Of a DNA stretch of 64,000 bases, positions 28,309-38,084 are shown in pieces. The stretch spans positions 62,001 to 126,000 of the forward strand of contig QXXF01000002.1 in assembly GCA_009911365.1 (NCBI GenBank), in the 5' to 3' direction. The first letter of the stretch is position 1; every line of letters begins with the position of its first letter. Position numbers and translations under genes: made by a program. This DNA is from Clostridiales bacterium. Lineage in GTDB: Bacteria > Bacillota > Clostridia > Peptostreptococcales > Anaerovoracaceae. The notes under the pieces were generated by a model. That model ran no database searches. It was not told the origin of the DNA and was given only the letters and a program-made list of their open reading frames with translations.

Positions 28309-29295
28309 TTATTTCTTCCCAGCCAAAAATTCATCCACGTTTTTCTTCCAGTCTTCCACATCCAAAGACGCGGAAGCTCTATGACCGATAGAGTTTTCCA
28401 CGATTTCTGCCACGTTTTTCTCATATTCATCTGCGTTTCTCGGCCCGACCCCCAGCTTTTCATAGAGCGGTGCCTTTGTGAAATCATCACCGTAAGGCAT
28501 CGGGAAATTGTACTCAAACAAATGCTTCATATAATGGTCCATGAAAATCGTCCCATATTTTCTGCAGCGATCCACCAGATCCAAGTCCAAGGTCACAGTG
28601 CAAATGGTTTCTTCCTGCTCCGCCTCCCACACACAGTTGCCTTCTGGCGTGATGACTTGGGAATGTCCATAAAGATGGGTGCTGCCAAAGAATCCCGTCC
28701 CATTAGTGCAAACCAGGTATGCCTGGTTTTCCAACGCCCTCGCATAATGGATGTGTTCATTGAGCTTGAACAATTCCTGAGGGTCCATGGTCAGCTTTAC
28801 CAGGACTTCCGCGCCCATCAAAGTCTCATTTCTTGAAATTTCCGGAAAATTCAGATCGTAACAAATCTGCACGCCGACTTTCGTCTCTTTTTCTGGAATA
28901 TCGAATACTAGATATTCTCTCCCTGGCACAGCAGCATCTTCCCCAGGTCTCCAAGGTGCCATTTTCCGGTACTTTCCGATCAGCTTTCCTTCCGGATCGT
29001 ACACAGGAGCCGTATTGTAGAACCGTCCTTGAGGCAGGCTTTTATCGATTTCATACATGCTGCCTGGAATAAAATAAATATGATGTTTTTTTGCGATGGC
29101 CGCAAAGAAATCCGATATTGGGCCTGGTATCGTTTCTGGCGTGAATACTTCCATACATTCTACGCCTACGACCAAATCCGGCTTGTGGTGACTCTGCATG
29201 AGACGCTCTGTCTTTTCTTCTATGTACGCAAGGTTAGCGGCGGTTTCGCCACCGCAAGGCATTTGAATGATTCCAACATTTAAAAATCTCCCCAT
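28309..29295 (-). CDS. Nitrilase-superfamily amidase (carbon-nitrogen hydrolase)
   Basis: 328 residues. Hydrolyses a C-N bond of an amide or nitrile. Catalytic triad visible: Glu in VVGVECMEVF, Lys in KYRKMAPW and Cys in VGVQICYDLNFPE. ENQAYLVCTNGTG and GHSQVITPEGN also fit aliphatic amidase or N-carbamoyl-type members. Cytoplasmic. It follows the GPH symporter gene by 35 bp and probably uses the imported compound. Sigma-54 control is implied by the promoter at 30880. Exact substrate unknown. Confidence 0.85.
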   Translation of the reverse strand: MGRFLNVGIIQMPCGGETAANLAYIEEKTERLMQSHHKPDLVVGVECMEVFTPETIPGPISDFFAAIAKKHHIYFIPGSMYEIDKSLPQGRFYNTAPVYDPEGKLIGKYRKMAPWRPGEDAAVPGREYLVFDIPEKETKVGVQICYDLNFPEISRNETLMGAEVLVKLTMDPQELFKLNEHIHYARALENQAYLVCTNGTGFFGSTHLYGHSQVITPEGNCVWEAEQEETICTVTLDLDLVDRCRKYGTIFMDHYMKHLFEYNFPMPYGDDFTKAPLYEKLGVGPRNADEYEKNVAEIVENSIGHRASASLDVEDWKKNVDEFLAGKK

Positions 29296-29330
29296 TGTTT
29301 ACAAACCTCTCTTTCAAAATTCATCCTAAA

Positions 29331-30764
29331 TCATAATAATTTTTCAAATCCGTCAGTTGTATATGGTTTGCCCTCTCGTTTTGCTTTGAGTGCGGCCATG
29401 AGAGCATCAAATCTTTTTGCTGTGATTGGATAAGTCAAGGCCAGCAGCGCCGCAAGAATCCCGATCACCGCTGGGATCGCTGTCACAATATAGTGAATCA
29501 TATTCAGGGCAGATTCAGATTGAACCGCAGCAGATCCATCATACCCGCCTGTACTGAGCAGCAGTCCCATGACCCATGTGGCAAGAGCCGCACCAAGTTT
29601 CTGGAAAAAGGACATTAATGCGGAGATGATGCCTTCCCTTCTGTTTCCGGTCTTAAACTCATCTAATTCACTGATATCATACATCATCGAGTAGTAGACC
29701 GTCCAAAATACGGAATTTCCAAAAGCAAAGATGGACACATATACCAGCCATATCGGGAAGCTTCCAAATCCAATGAAGGTGAAGCACAGCATGATCACCG
29801 CAGAAATCCCCATGCCTGCCCAGTAGATAAATTTTTTATCAATGCGATTCGCCAGCATATTGATCAGAGGGAGCCATACGATCCCCATCACGCACTGTAC
29901 GACAAAGGCCGTTGACTGCTGCCCCGCGGAAGCACGCAGCAAGCCAGTCAGCGCATAAACGGCTCCGCTGCTCATGAAAACTGTAGTGATATTCCAAAGA
30001 AACACAGATATCGCTAGCAATAATGCTGGTTTTAACTTTAAAATCTGTAAAAAATTCTTGAACAGATTGGCTTTTTCCTGTGCCTTGACCTGTTTCTTTT
30101 CTTCCTGATTTCTATCAATGATTTCCCCACCTCTGGTGCAGGCCCAGCATATAAAAGATGAAATCAAGATAATCAGTCCAAAGCTGACACCTACGGCGTT
30201 CCACCCCCTTGCGCCTTGGAGTCCGGCCTTTCCAGCCATTTCCAAAATCATTGGAGGCGCCGCTGAGGCTAACATGACCGCTAACTGCAGGAACACGCTT
30301 GCCCAAGAGCGCAGTGTCGTTCTCTCATTAAAATCATCCGTAAGCTCCGCACCTAACGCAAAGAATGGGATCACATACGTTTTATAGCATGACCAGAACA
30401 AAATCGCCAATACCACGAAATACGCAAATTTCACATTTGTTCCAAAACTTACATTGTTAAAAAGCAGAAAAACGCATATGGCGTAAGGGATCGTCGCGCC
30501 AATCATTAATGGGCGCCGTCTGCCGTAAGGTGATTTCAGGTTATCTGAAATATTTCCCACAATAGGATCAGTCACCGCGTCCCACATAATCGCGATTAAT
30601 GAAATCGTCCCTGCGATCCCCGCTGGGATTCCCGCGAAATCCGTAAGAAAGTAAAGGAAAAAGAAATAATATACATTATAGCCAGTCGAGTCGGTCATTT
30701 GTCCAATGGCGTAGCCAATTTTGGTTTTGAAGCTTAGCTTCTTTGCATTATTTTCACCACTCAT
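29331..30764 (-). CDS. GPH-family MFS symporter
   Basis: 477 residues, about 12 membrane helices. Start KTKIGYAIGQMTDSTGYNV, the loop IMWDAVTDPIVGNISDN followed by GRRRP, and the second-half EGIISAL are typical of glycoside-pentoside-hexuronide:cation symporters. Despite the name, members also carry other solutes. AAGGAGG precedes the ATG. First gene of the sigma-54 operon with the amidase, so an amide-bearing substrate is likely. Confidence 0.85.
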   Translation of the reverse strand: MSGENNAKKLSFKTKIGYAIGQMTDSTGYNVYYFFFLYFLTDFAGIPAGIAGTISLIAIMWDAVTDPIVGNISDNLKSPYGRRRPLMIGATIPYAICVFLLFNNVSFGTNVKFAYFVVLAILFWSCYKTYVIPFFALGAELTDDFNERTTLRSWASVFLQLAVMLASAAPPMILEMAGKAGLQGARGWNAVGVSFGLIILISSFICWACTRGGEIIDRNQEEKKQVKAQEKANLFKNFLQILKLKPALLLAISVFLWNITTVFMSSGAVYALTGLLRASAGQQSTAFVVQCVMGIVWLPLINMLANRIDKKFIYWAGMGISAVIMLCFTFIGFGSFPIWLVYVSIFAFGNSVFWTVYYSMMYDISELDEFKTGNRREGIISALMSFFQKLGAALATWVMGLLLSTGGYDGSAAVQSESALNMIHYIVTAIPAVIGILAALLALTYPITAKRFDALMAALKAKREGKPYTTDGFEKLL

Positions 30765-30879
30765 TTTAAGCCTCCTTCTACATCGATCAAAATCATCTTT
30801 TACTGAAAGTCTGGACTTATATAGCCCATAAATTTTTAGAATTTAGTTTTGCGCGCTACTAAAAACTATGCACATAAAT

Positions 30880-30895
30880 AGCAATTTGCGTGCCA
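30880..30895 (-). promoter_or_regulatory. Sigma-54 (-24/-12) promoter for the symporter-amidase operon
   Basis: On the minus strand TGGCACG-N4-TTGCT, matching the consensus at every fixed position. It lies about 115 bp before the symporter ATG at 30764. A dyad GTTAAAAT / ATTTTCAAC (30946-30968) about 80-100 bp upstream of the predicted start is a candidate enhancer for the regulator. The rest of 30969-31063 shows nothing clear. Confidence 0.85.
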
Positions 30896-31063
30896 TTCCA
30901 TAAGATGTTTTTGTATCGAAACCTTGGAAGCTCTCTCTCAATATGGTTAAAATAGCGAAATTTTCAACTTTTCTCTCACGCTTATTTTATTTTTTCTGTG
31001 TATTCACATTCATCAAAAATCTTAAAAATATTTTATCTCAAATCGTATTTTCCCAATCTCTTC

Positions 31064-32473
31064 TTAAACTCGTCTCCAATCTGTAACCTTTTGTTTACGC
31101 TCATGATCTTTCTCTCTTAACTTTCTATGAAGCATTTGCCTTGAAATCCCCAATTCTTCCGCTGCTTTTGTCACATTACCATTATACTTGTCTAATGCTG
31201 CCTGAATCGCGCAGGCTTCTGCTTCATCTTTGATTTCCTTAAGGCTTTTACCCAAACTTATAGCTGCGCTGTTTTGAGCCTGTCCTTGATCTTGTCTAAA
31301 ATAGGCGAAATGCTCTGGTTTCAACTCACGTTCATAACATCGATTGACAGCACGCTCTAGCACATTGCTCAATTCCCGTATATTCCCAGGCCATTGATGC
31401 TGCATCAGCATATCATAAACTTTGGGATTTATTGTCTCGATCGTTTTCACGCCGCGTTCGGGCGTATCGCTGAGATTCTTGACCAGGTTCCTAGCGATCT
31501 CTGGGATGTCATCCAGCCGCTCTCTTAAAGGCGGCACTTTTATTTCAATCACATTTAATCGGTAATACAGATCTTTTCGCATTTTATTTTCATGTACCAG
31601 CAATTCCGGATCCTGATTGGTAGCCGCAATGACTCTGGTGTTCACTGGAATTGCGAAATCTCCACCCACTCGATAAATCTCCTTTTCCTGCAAGAATCTG
31701 AGGATCTTGGCCTGCATGCCCAAAGTAAGATTGTCGATCTCATCCAAAAAAAGTGTACCATTGCTGGCAATCTCAACTTTCCCAAACTTACCGCCTTTTC
31801 TTGCTCCTGTAAAGCTGCCTTCCTCGTATCCAAAGAGTTCTGATTCAAAGAGTTCATTGGGGATCGCCGCACAATTGAGACTTACAAAATGAAACAGACT
31901 CCTCTGGCTCAGCTTATGGATAGCATGCGCGACCAACTCTTTGCCAGACCCTGTCTCGCCTGTGATCAAAACAGTGGATCCGCTCTTTGCCGCAATCTTG
32001 ATGTCTTCCTTCAACCTTTTGATCGCTGGGCTTGAGCCTTTTATGTCATCTATGGAGTACTTTGTCATGATATGCTCGTTGCTGCGCCTTTTTATTGAAG
32101 CAGTCTCATTCTTTCTCATATTCTCCACTTGTTCCAAAAATCCTTCTACAAAGCCGATATTACTAAAGGCATCATATTCAAAAGCACCTGCTAGTTTTCC
32201 ATCTTTGTAGATCGGATATCCGTTGCTCACGATTGTATACCCTTCCACAAAATACATCTGGCCGATCTGTTTCTTGCCAGTCCTTAAAATTCGATATGCC
32301 TTGTTGGTAGGAATCACGTCTCGAATGTTTTTTCCAATCACCTCATCCATGGTTTTTATACTTAATTGCTTTAACAGATTATCTGCCATATAAACGATTT
32401 TTTCATTTGTGTCAATAACAAGAAAGCCATCGATGCTGTTCAATATGTCCCTATAGTTTTTGCAAATATCCAT
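31064..32473 (-). CDS. Sigma-54 enhancer-binding regulator with PAS domain
   Basis: 469 residues. PAS domain (about 8-110), AAA+ domain (about 140-370) with Walker A GETGSGKELVA, GSFTGA (the GAFTGA loop that contacts sigma-54), Walker B GTLFLDEIDNL and arginine region YYRLNVIEIKVPPLRER. A Fis-type HTH is at the end (NVTKAAEELGISRQMLHRKL). It activates by ATP-driven opening of sigma-54 promoters, and two such promoters flank it. The PAS domain probably senses a small metabolite. It is very likely the local regulator of both transporter units. Confidence 0.93.
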   Translation of the reverse strand: MDICKNYRDILNSIDGFLVIDTNEKIVYMADNLLKQLSIKTMDEVIGKNIRDVIPTNKAYRILRTGKKQIGQMYFVEGYTIVSNGYPIYKDGKLAGAFEYDAFSNIGFVEGFLEQVENMRKNETASIKRRSNEHIMTKYSIDDIKGSSPAIKRLKEDIKIAAKSGSTVLITGETGSGKELVAHAIHKLSQRSLFHFVSLNCAAIPNELFESELFGYEEGSFTGARKGGKFGKVEIASNGTLFLDEIDNLTLGMQAKILRFLQEKEIYRVGGDFAIPVNTRVIAATNQDPELLVHENKMRKDLYYRLNVIEIKVPPLRERLDDIPEIARNLVKNLSDTPERGVKTIETINPKVYDMLMQHQWPGNIRELSNVLERAVNRCYERELKPEHFAYFRQDQGQAQNSAAISLGKSLKEIKDEAEACAIQAALDKYNGNVTKAAEELGISRQMLHRKLREKDHERKQKVTDWRRV

Positions 32474-32495
32474 TCTGTAAATTCCTCTTCTGTCT

Positions 32496-32545
32496 ATTGA
32501 TCAATTCGAAAATTTTTGTTTACATTCATTATATTTAAAGTAAAC
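32496..32545. promoter_or_regulatory. Candidate operator dyads in the regulator/MFS space
   Basis: ATTGATCAAT at 32496-32505 is a perfect palindrome, and GTTTAC / GTAAAC (32518-32523 with 32540-32545) is an inverted pair 16 bp apart. Both lie about 105-155 bp before the predicted sigma-54 start, a usual enhancer distance. TATAAT (complement of 32528-32533) may be the regulator's own -10. Confidence 0.4.
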
Positions 32546-32626
32546 TTTTATTTCCACTATTTTTTCGTTTTTCCTGCAAAAGCTCTCATTTCCGATGCTT
32601 TCTCCATGCATTCCCCTTATTGCCAG

Positions 32627-32642
32627 TGGCATGGGTTTTGCT
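32627..32642 (+). promoter_or_regulatory. Sigma-54 (-24/-12) promoter for the MFS gene
   Basis: TGGCATG-N4-TTGCT, consensus spacing. Predicted start near 32653, 40 bp before the ATG at 32693. Confidence 0.88.
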
Positions 32643-32692
32643 TTTATTATGAGTACGACAACATCAAATCATAGGATCAGGAGGTTATTTCA

Positions 32693-33934
32693 ATGAACGA
32701 TCGAAAACCATCTCAAAAGAAAGCATGGTACATTGTGCTCGTCAGCGCACTGATGGGCTGCGGCATATCCTCTGCTTTCCCGCAATTTTCAATGACAGTC
32801 ACAGACATGGCCCAAAGGACCGGATTGAACGAAGGCTTTCTCCTGACAGGGGATACGGTAAAATCCGCAGCCATTGTCGCCGGAATGCTATGCTCTGGGT
32901 TCATGTACAAGAAACTAGGCGCAAAAAGGAATCTTGCCCTTTCCTTAGTCTTCACGGGTTTGCCTCAATTCGTACTGCCATTTGTCTCATCTCCTGCTTT
33001 ATTCATGCTACTGAAAATCATGCAGGGCTTTGCCGCATTGGTATTCCCTGTCTTCCTTCTTATTATTATGGACGTGATCGCAGAGCACCACGCAGGACTC
33101 GCCACTGCTGTTTTCAACGGCATGTTTTACAGTGGTGGAGGCGTAGGCGGTACTGTGGCAGGCTTTTTTATTTCTAAATATGGTTGGATGTCCTCTTACT
33201 TTGCCATTGGCGCCATCCAATTGATCATTGGTATCATCTGGCTCCTCACAGTTAAAGACACGACCGAGAAACAGCCAGCAGAAACAAACCCAGTATCTCT
33301 GGATACTCAAAATCAAGCTTCATCTCTCATCTTGCTGAAAACGCCTGTGGTATGGCTTCTGATCATAGGATTCATTTCCACCACCTTTGTCATACAGGCC
33401 ATCACCGTGGACATGCCGCTGTTCAGTGCTTTTCTGGGATACGATGACTCCGAAACAGCCACCATCAATACCGCTGTCACGATTGGGCTTTTGGCTGCCT
33501 GCCTTGTATCTGGAAAAATCTCTGACATCGTGGCCCTTCGTATGTCTAACAAAGCCAAGGCCCGTATCCTTGTGATGGCCATAGGGCCCGTCATTATCAT
33601 CCTCTCCTCCTTGATGCTCATCCTGCTGGATCTGACATCCATTGGATTGTTTTATGCCGCGGCCCTGCTGTTTTCCTTCGGCGGTTCTTGGGGCATGGGC
33701 GCATTTTACGCAATCCTTCCGGAATTGTTTGATGAAGATCAGCTGCCTATTGTCACAGGACTAGCGGGAGGCGCAGGTGATATGGGCATGCCCGCGGCAC
33801 CGCTCCTTGTCGGCGTTATATTTGGCGCAAGAGGTATGTGGCATCTAGGCTGGTTCGTGTGTGTCATCATCGCAGCGCTCAGCCTGGTCGCCTGCATCCT
33901 GCTCTTAGGAAACAAACGGGTCAAAGCCGTTTAA
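32693..33934 (+). CDS. MFS transporter, sigma-54 controlled
   Basis: 413 residues, 12 predicted helices with a central loop near 190-215 (EKQPAETNPVSLDTQNQ). GGMFYSGGGVGGTVAGFF-like glycine pattern and NRNLAL-type loop (GAKRNLALSL) place it in the MFS, nearest to nitrate/oxalate-type or general anion antiporters; assignment beyond MFS is unsure. AGGAGG site before the ATG. Single-gene unit ended by the terminator at 33946. It may import or export the substrate or product of the sigma-54 regulon. Confidence 0.85.
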   Translation: MNDRKPSQKKAWYIVLVSALMGCGISSAFPQFSMTVTDMAQRTGLNEGFLLTGDTVKSAAIVAGMLCSGFMYKKLGAKRNLALSLVFTGLPQFVLPFVSSPALFMLLKIMQGFAALVFPVFLLIIMDVIAEHHAGLATAVFNGMFYSGGGVGGTVAGFFISKYGWMSSYFAIGAIQLIIGIIWLLTVKDTTEKQPAETNPVSLDTQNQASSLILLKTPVVWLLIIGFISTTFVIQAITVDMPLFSAFLGYDDSETATINTAVTIGLLAACLVSGKISDIVALRMSNKAKARILVMAIGPVIIILSSLMLILLDLTSIGLFYAAALLFSFGGSWGMGAFYAILPELFDEDQLPIVTGLAGGAGDMGMPAAPLLVGVIFGARGMWHLGWFVCVIIAALSLVACILLLGNKRVKAV

Positions 33935-33945
33935 TTCTGTCACAT

Positions 33946-34002
33946 AAAACGCCGTCTCCATCCCTAGGATTTAGTCCTACTGTAGGAATGAGACGGCGTT
34001 TT
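33946..34002. terminator. Bidirectional terminator
   Basis: 13-bp perfect stem AAAACGCCGTCTC / GAGACGGCGTTTT with T-runs on both sides, between the convergent MFS and antiporter genes. Confidence 0.85.
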
Positions 34003-34038
34003 CTTTTATTTTTTACCAGCAAATGGCGATTCTATCCT

Positions 34039-36348
34039 TTATTCTTCCTCGTCTAAGAAATCCGCTTTCAGCAGATTGTTAGCCATCTTCTGACTGCCGA
34101 TAACCCAGAGCAGATCTCCTGCTTCAATAACCATATTGATATCCGGGTTCACAATAGGAAGCTTGCCCCGCTCGATGCCAATGATGTGCCCTTTGTATTT
34201 TAGCCGAAATCCGGAATTTTTGATGGACTTGCGAATCAAGCTGGAATCTGACTCCACCTGAATCGGACAGCAAATGATCTGTTTTTCCGGTTCGATCTCA
34301 TGAAAAATCTGCCCATAAATATACTCTCTAAGCGTTACCATCGGTTCCTCTGGTTCCTGGATGTGTTCCGCCTTTTCCAGCATCAAGACACAAGCCTCAA
34401 TTTCATTCTTCGTGCCAATGGCGTGGACAATATCGCCTTTCATGACCCGATACGCACCATTGGGCATGTTGACATGCTTGCCATCTCGGATCACCTTGAT
34501 GATAGTCACATGAAAAAAGCGGCTCTGGCAGAATTGAATAATGGTATTCTCCTTAAGCGTTTCTGTAACCTTGAATTCCACCACGAAAAAAGCTTCATCC
34601 AGCCAATGGTATTCTCCTTTGATGCTTCGCTCTTTTTTCTGCCTCTCCAATGTGGTTTCGTAAAAGTTCTCGATAAAGCGCATCTCCATTTTCAGCGTTT
34701 TGCCCTTGATATAGTCTGACCGGATAATGAAAATGATCGTCGCCAGGCTGAGCACCACTAACAGGAGATAAGGAAGCTCCAACAGCCGGCGCAGAGCCAT
34801 TACCATGAACCCACATGAAATGAGGATCTTGATCCCTGTCAGCGTGAGCAGCGGCATCCGATTGGCCTGGCTCTTCAGCCACAGCTTGGTATATAGAACG
34901 CTCCGGGTAGAACACAAGATGTTGACTAGCGGCATCATGAACCCACAGGTAATGACAGCCGCCGCAATATCTCCTACGATCCCCGGCACATATTGCTGCG
35001 CAAAAGGTTCGAGGAACCGAGTTCCGCCTAAGTAGATCAGAAAAATGCCGCCGCCGCAAATAGCGGTCCGTACAAAAAATCTCGTGATATAACGGCGCCA
35101 ATCCCAATCTTTGTCTGCGGTGCTCTGCTGCTCAGATGTATGTCTGTTGAGAAATTTATATAGCTTTGGTGAAAGGTGCCCTTTTGTGAAGCCGTAAACT
35201 TTCTCTGAATTTTTGATAAAAATCGGGGTGGTGAAGGTAGTGATAACTGATACGCATACAACGATGGGATAAAGGAAATCGCTAATTACCCCTAGGGACA
35301 TGCCCAGTGTAGCCACGATAAAAGAAAATTCTCCGATCTGTACCATGCTGAACCCACCTCGGATGGCGATATGAAGAGACTGCCCTGAAAAAAGGATCCC
35401 CAGCGTAGCAAACGTCATCTGCCCTACGATGGTGACAATGGTGATGATCACAATCGGCCCAATGTATTCCACCAGCAGATCCGGCTTGATTAGCATGCCT
35501 ACGGACACGAAAAATACTGCGCCAAATAAATCTTTGATAGGGTTCACCATGTTTTCGATCCGTTTCGCCTGCGTGGTCCCGGCAAGGATCGAGCCTGCCA
35601 AGAAAGCGCCCAAAGCAGAAGAAAATCCGATCAGATTCGCAATGACCACCATTCCCAAACACAGGCCAATGGAAATAATGAGCAAAAGCTCGTCATTTAC
35701 CAGGCTGTCGATTTTTTTCAAGAACGTAGGGATCAAATAGATTCCTAGCACCAGCCAGATCACCAGGCACAGGATCAGCATTCCAATCTTGCTGAACACA
35801 CCCAGCCCTGCCGCAGTTTGACTGACCGCCACAGTAGAAAGGATGATCATCATAAAGATGCCGCCAATATCTTCGATGACTAGGGTCCCCAGTACCAGCT
35901 GGGCGAATTTTTCTTTTTTCAGTTTGTATTCTTCATACGCCTTCAAAATGATCATGGTGGAAGACATGGAAAGCATCCCGCCCAGGAAAACGCTGTCCAT
36001 TTTCGACCAGCCAATGATCTGACCCACTGCGTACCCGATAATGATCATGGCCAACATCACGGTCATGGCCGTGATAAACGCGCTGCCGCCTACAGTAGCG
36101 ATTTTCTTAAAGCTGAATTCCAACCCCAAGCCGAACATGAGAAACACAATGCCGATATTGGCCCAAACGTGGATGTCTTCCACGTCTACCACAGTTGGAA
36201 GATAGCTGAAGTTAGGACTGATTAAAAAACCGGCGATAATATACGCCAAGACCACCGGCTGTTTGATCTTTTTAAAAATCAAAGTAACGATCCCTGCCAC
36301 TACGAGGATCAATGCTAAGTCGCTGATCAAGAAATCAAGTTGTTCCAT
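34039..36348 (-). CDS. CPA2 cation/H+ antiporter with RCK_C domains
   Basis: 769 residues. Residues 1-385 are a KefB/CPA2-type antiporter (LGLEFSFKKI, GGMLSMSSTMIILK, LVIEDIGGIF with conserved Asp pair). A second hydrophobic block near 410-545 has three or four more helices. Then come two RCK_C (TrkA-C) regulatory domains, about 570-660 (VVEFKVTETL...GDIVHAIGT) and 680-765 (EAGDLLWVIGS). No NAD-binding RCK_N is visible. Likely exchanges K+ or Na+ for H+ and is gated by a ligand at the RCK_C domains. Starts 8 bp after phoR. Confidence 0.88.
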   Translation of the reverse strand: MEQLDFLISDLALILVVAGIVTLIFKKIKQPVVLAYIIAGFLISPNFSYLPTVVDVEDIHVWANIGIVFLMFGLGLEFSFKKIATVGGSAFITAMTVMLAMIIIGYAVGQIIGWSKMDSVFLGGMLSMSSTMIILKAYEEYKLKKEKFAQLVLGTLVIEDIGGIFMMIILSTVAVSQTAAGLGVFSKIGMLILCLVIWLVLGIYLIPTFLKKIDSLVNDELLLIISIGLCLGMVVIANLIGFSSALGAFLAGSILAGTTQAKRIENMVNPIKDLFGAVFFVSVGMLIKPDLLVEYIGPIVIITIVTIVGQMTFATLGILFSGQSLHIAIRGGFSMVQIGEFSFIVATLGMSLGVISDFLYPIVVCVSVITTFTTPIFIKNSEKVYGFTKGHLSPKLYKFLNRHTSEQQSTADKDWDWRRYITRFFVRTAICGGGIFLIYLGGTRFLEPFAQQYVPGIVGDIAAAVITCGFMMPLVNILCSTRSVLYTKLWLKSQANRMPLLTLTGIKILISCGFMVMALRRLLELPYLLLVVLSLATIIFIIRSDYIKGKTLKMEMRFIENFYETTLERQKKERSIKGEYHWLDEAFFVVEFKVTETLKENTIIQFCQSRFFHVTIIKVIRDGKHVNMPNGAYRVMKGDIVHAIGTKNEIEACVLMLEKAEHIQEPEEPMVTLREYIYGQIFHEIEPEKQIICCPIQVESDSSLIRKSIKNSGFRLKYKGHIIGIERGKLPIVNPDINMVIEAGDLLWVIGSQKMANNLLKADFLDEEE

Positions 36349-36356
36349 ATACTGCC

Positions 36357-37289
36357 CTACCTTTCAAATGTCACATAGAAAATTGTCCCTTCCCCAACTT
36401 TGCTTTCTACTTTTAACTCAGCGTTGAACAGTGCCGCAATGTGCTTTACGATAGAAAGACCCAGCCCTGTGCCCCCAGCCTTAGCGGCTCTGGATTTATC
36501 CACACGATAAAAACGCTCAAAGAGCCTGTCTAAATGCTCTTCCGCGATGCCAATGCCTTCGTCCCGCACGCTCACTTGGATCCGGTTTCCTTCCTTCTTC
36601 GTCCGAATCCAGACGCTTCCTCCTGTGTCAGAATATTTGACCGCATTTTCAATGAGATTGACCATCATCTGGCGAAAGCGGTCAGGACTACCAAAGATAG
36701 TCGCTTGCGTCTCAAGGTCAGTGAGCAGCTTCACGTCTTTGCTCGCCGCAATAGGTTCCAGTGTCTGCACGGTCTTTACAATGGCCTCCTTTATATCAAA
36801 CGCTCTCACGTCTGCTGATTCTTTTCTGTTTTCAATATCAGACAGCACCAGCAGGTCCTGGATCAATCGTTTTAGCCGGGAAGTTTCAATTGCGATAATG
36901 TCGATGAACCTTGTTCTGATTTCAGGATCTTCCGCCGCACCTTGCTGCAGAGTTTCGATAAAACCGGAAATGGAAGTAAGCGGAGTCTTCAGTTCATGGC
37001 TCACATTGGCCACGAATTCTTTGCGTATGGATTCTGCTTTTTTGCTTTCTTCCGCTGCTTTTTCTAATTCTGACTGAGCCTTTATGATGGGTTTTACCAT
37101 ATTGACATAAATATGAAGACCAAGAAGCATGGTTCCCGCCCCGTAAACAATGGCAAAAATCCAGATCCTGCTCTCATCAAAAAATGTCCTGGCCTCCCCG
37201 GGGTCAAGAAATAGTTTGTAACCAAGATAAAGACATAAAAGATGAAAAACAACAGTCTCAACGGCAGCTATGATGAATTTGTTTTTCAT
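36357..37289 (-). CDS. phoR: PhoR-like sensor histidine kinase
   Basis: 310 residues. Two membrane helices (about 5-24 and 42-62) with a very short outside loop, no PAS domain, then HisKA with H98 in NVSHELKTPLTS and an HATPase domain (LIENAVKYS, DEGIGIAEE, FYRVDKSR, GGTGLGLSIVKH). Shorter than the classical PhoR, similar to those lacking the PAS domain. Starts in a 4-base overlap with the response regulator gene; a Pho-box array is near in this locus. Confidence 0.85.
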   Translation of the reverse strand: MKNKFIIAAVETVVFHLLCLYLGYKLFLDPGEARTFFDESRIWIFAIVYGAGTMLLGLHIYVNMVKPIIKAQSELEKAAEESKKAESIRKEFVANVSHELKTPLTSISGFIETLQQGAAEDPEIRTRFIDIIAIETSRLKRLIQDLLVLSDIENRKESADVRAFDIKEAIVKTVQTLEPIAASKDVKLLTDLETQATIFGSPDRFRQMMVNLIENAVKYSDTGGSVWIRTKKEGNRIQVSVRDEGIGIAEEHLDRLFERFYRVDKSRAAKAGGTGLGLSIVKHIAALFNAELKVESKVGEGTIFYVTFER

Positions 37290-37975
37290 TTTACTTTGTA
37301 TCCTTTGCCCCTGATGGTTTGGATGTACGTTTCTTCATCTCCGTCTTGCTCCAGTTTTTTTCTCAAATGACGGATATGTACGTCCACGGTCCGGGTCTCC
37401 CCAGCGTACTCAATGCCCCACACTTTATCTAGCAGTTGATCCCGCGTCAAAACACGGCCTCTATTTTCAGCCAAATAAGCAAGAAGCTCAAACTCCTTCA
37501 GGGTCAGTGCCACAAGTCGTTCACCGACTTTGACCTGATGCCGCTCAATGTTGATTTCCAGATCATCGATCCTTAACACATGTTCATCTGGATGGAGACT
37601 TTCATGGGTATTGTCGTAACGCCTCAATACGGCTTTGATCCTGGCCATCAGTTCTCTGATACCAAAAGGCTTTGAGATATAATCATCTGCGCCAAGCTCT
37701 AGACCCAGGACTTTGTCGATTTCCTCTGTCTTGGCCGTCAGCATGATGATTGGGGTTTGATTGCCTTCTTCTCTCAATTCCTTGCAAATATCATATCCAT
37801 TTTTTCCTGGAAGCATAATGTCCAAAAGGATCAGGTCAGGCTTTTCTTTATGTACCATGGAAACGCCCAGGTATCCATCTTCAGCCTCAATCCCCTCATA
37901 TCCGTTGGATTTCAGATTGTACCGAACCAGCTCACGGATATTCGGTTCATCTTCAATGATTAAAATCTTCTTCAT
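37286..37975 (-). CDS. phoB: PhoB/PhoP-type response regulator
   Basis: 229 residues from the ATG at 37975 (GGGAG six bases upstream; a second ATG two codons earlier lies too close). Receiver domain with D52 (LLDIMLPG), acidic pair E8/D9, K102-type Lys in YISKPFGIRELMARI. Winged-helix DNA-binding domain at 130-229 (LTLKEFELLAYLAENRGRV, VDVHIRHLRKKLE). Phosphorylated by the PhoR-like kinase encoded next. Likely binds the Pho boxes before the Na/Pi gene. Confidence 0.88.
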   Translation of the reverse strand: MKKILIIEDEPNIRELVRYNLKSNGYEGIEAEDGYLGVSMVHKEKPDLILLDIMLPGKNGYDICKELREEGNQTPIIMLTAKTEEIDKVLGLELGADDYISKPFGIRELMARIKAVLRRYDNTHESLHPDEHVLRIDDLEINIERHQVKVGERLVALTLKEFELLAYLAENRGRVLTRDQLLDKVWGIEYAGETRTVDVHIRHLRKKLEQDGDEETYIQTIRGKGYKVK

Positions 37976-37996
37976 GATCATCTCCCGTCCGTTTTC

Positions 37997-38025
37997 ATTT
38001 TATCACAATTTTTTGTAAATTACAA
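37997..38025 (-). promoter_or_regulatory. Promoter of phoB-phoR
   Basis: On the minus strand TTGTAA (complement 38020-38025), 17-bp spacer, TAAAAT (complement 37997-38002), about 25 bp before the phoB ATG. Confidence 0.55.
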
Positions 38026-38084
38026 TTACTTCCTTCTTCCAATTTCGCATCTGGTGGCTTTTCAGTAAAATTTAGATGATCGTT

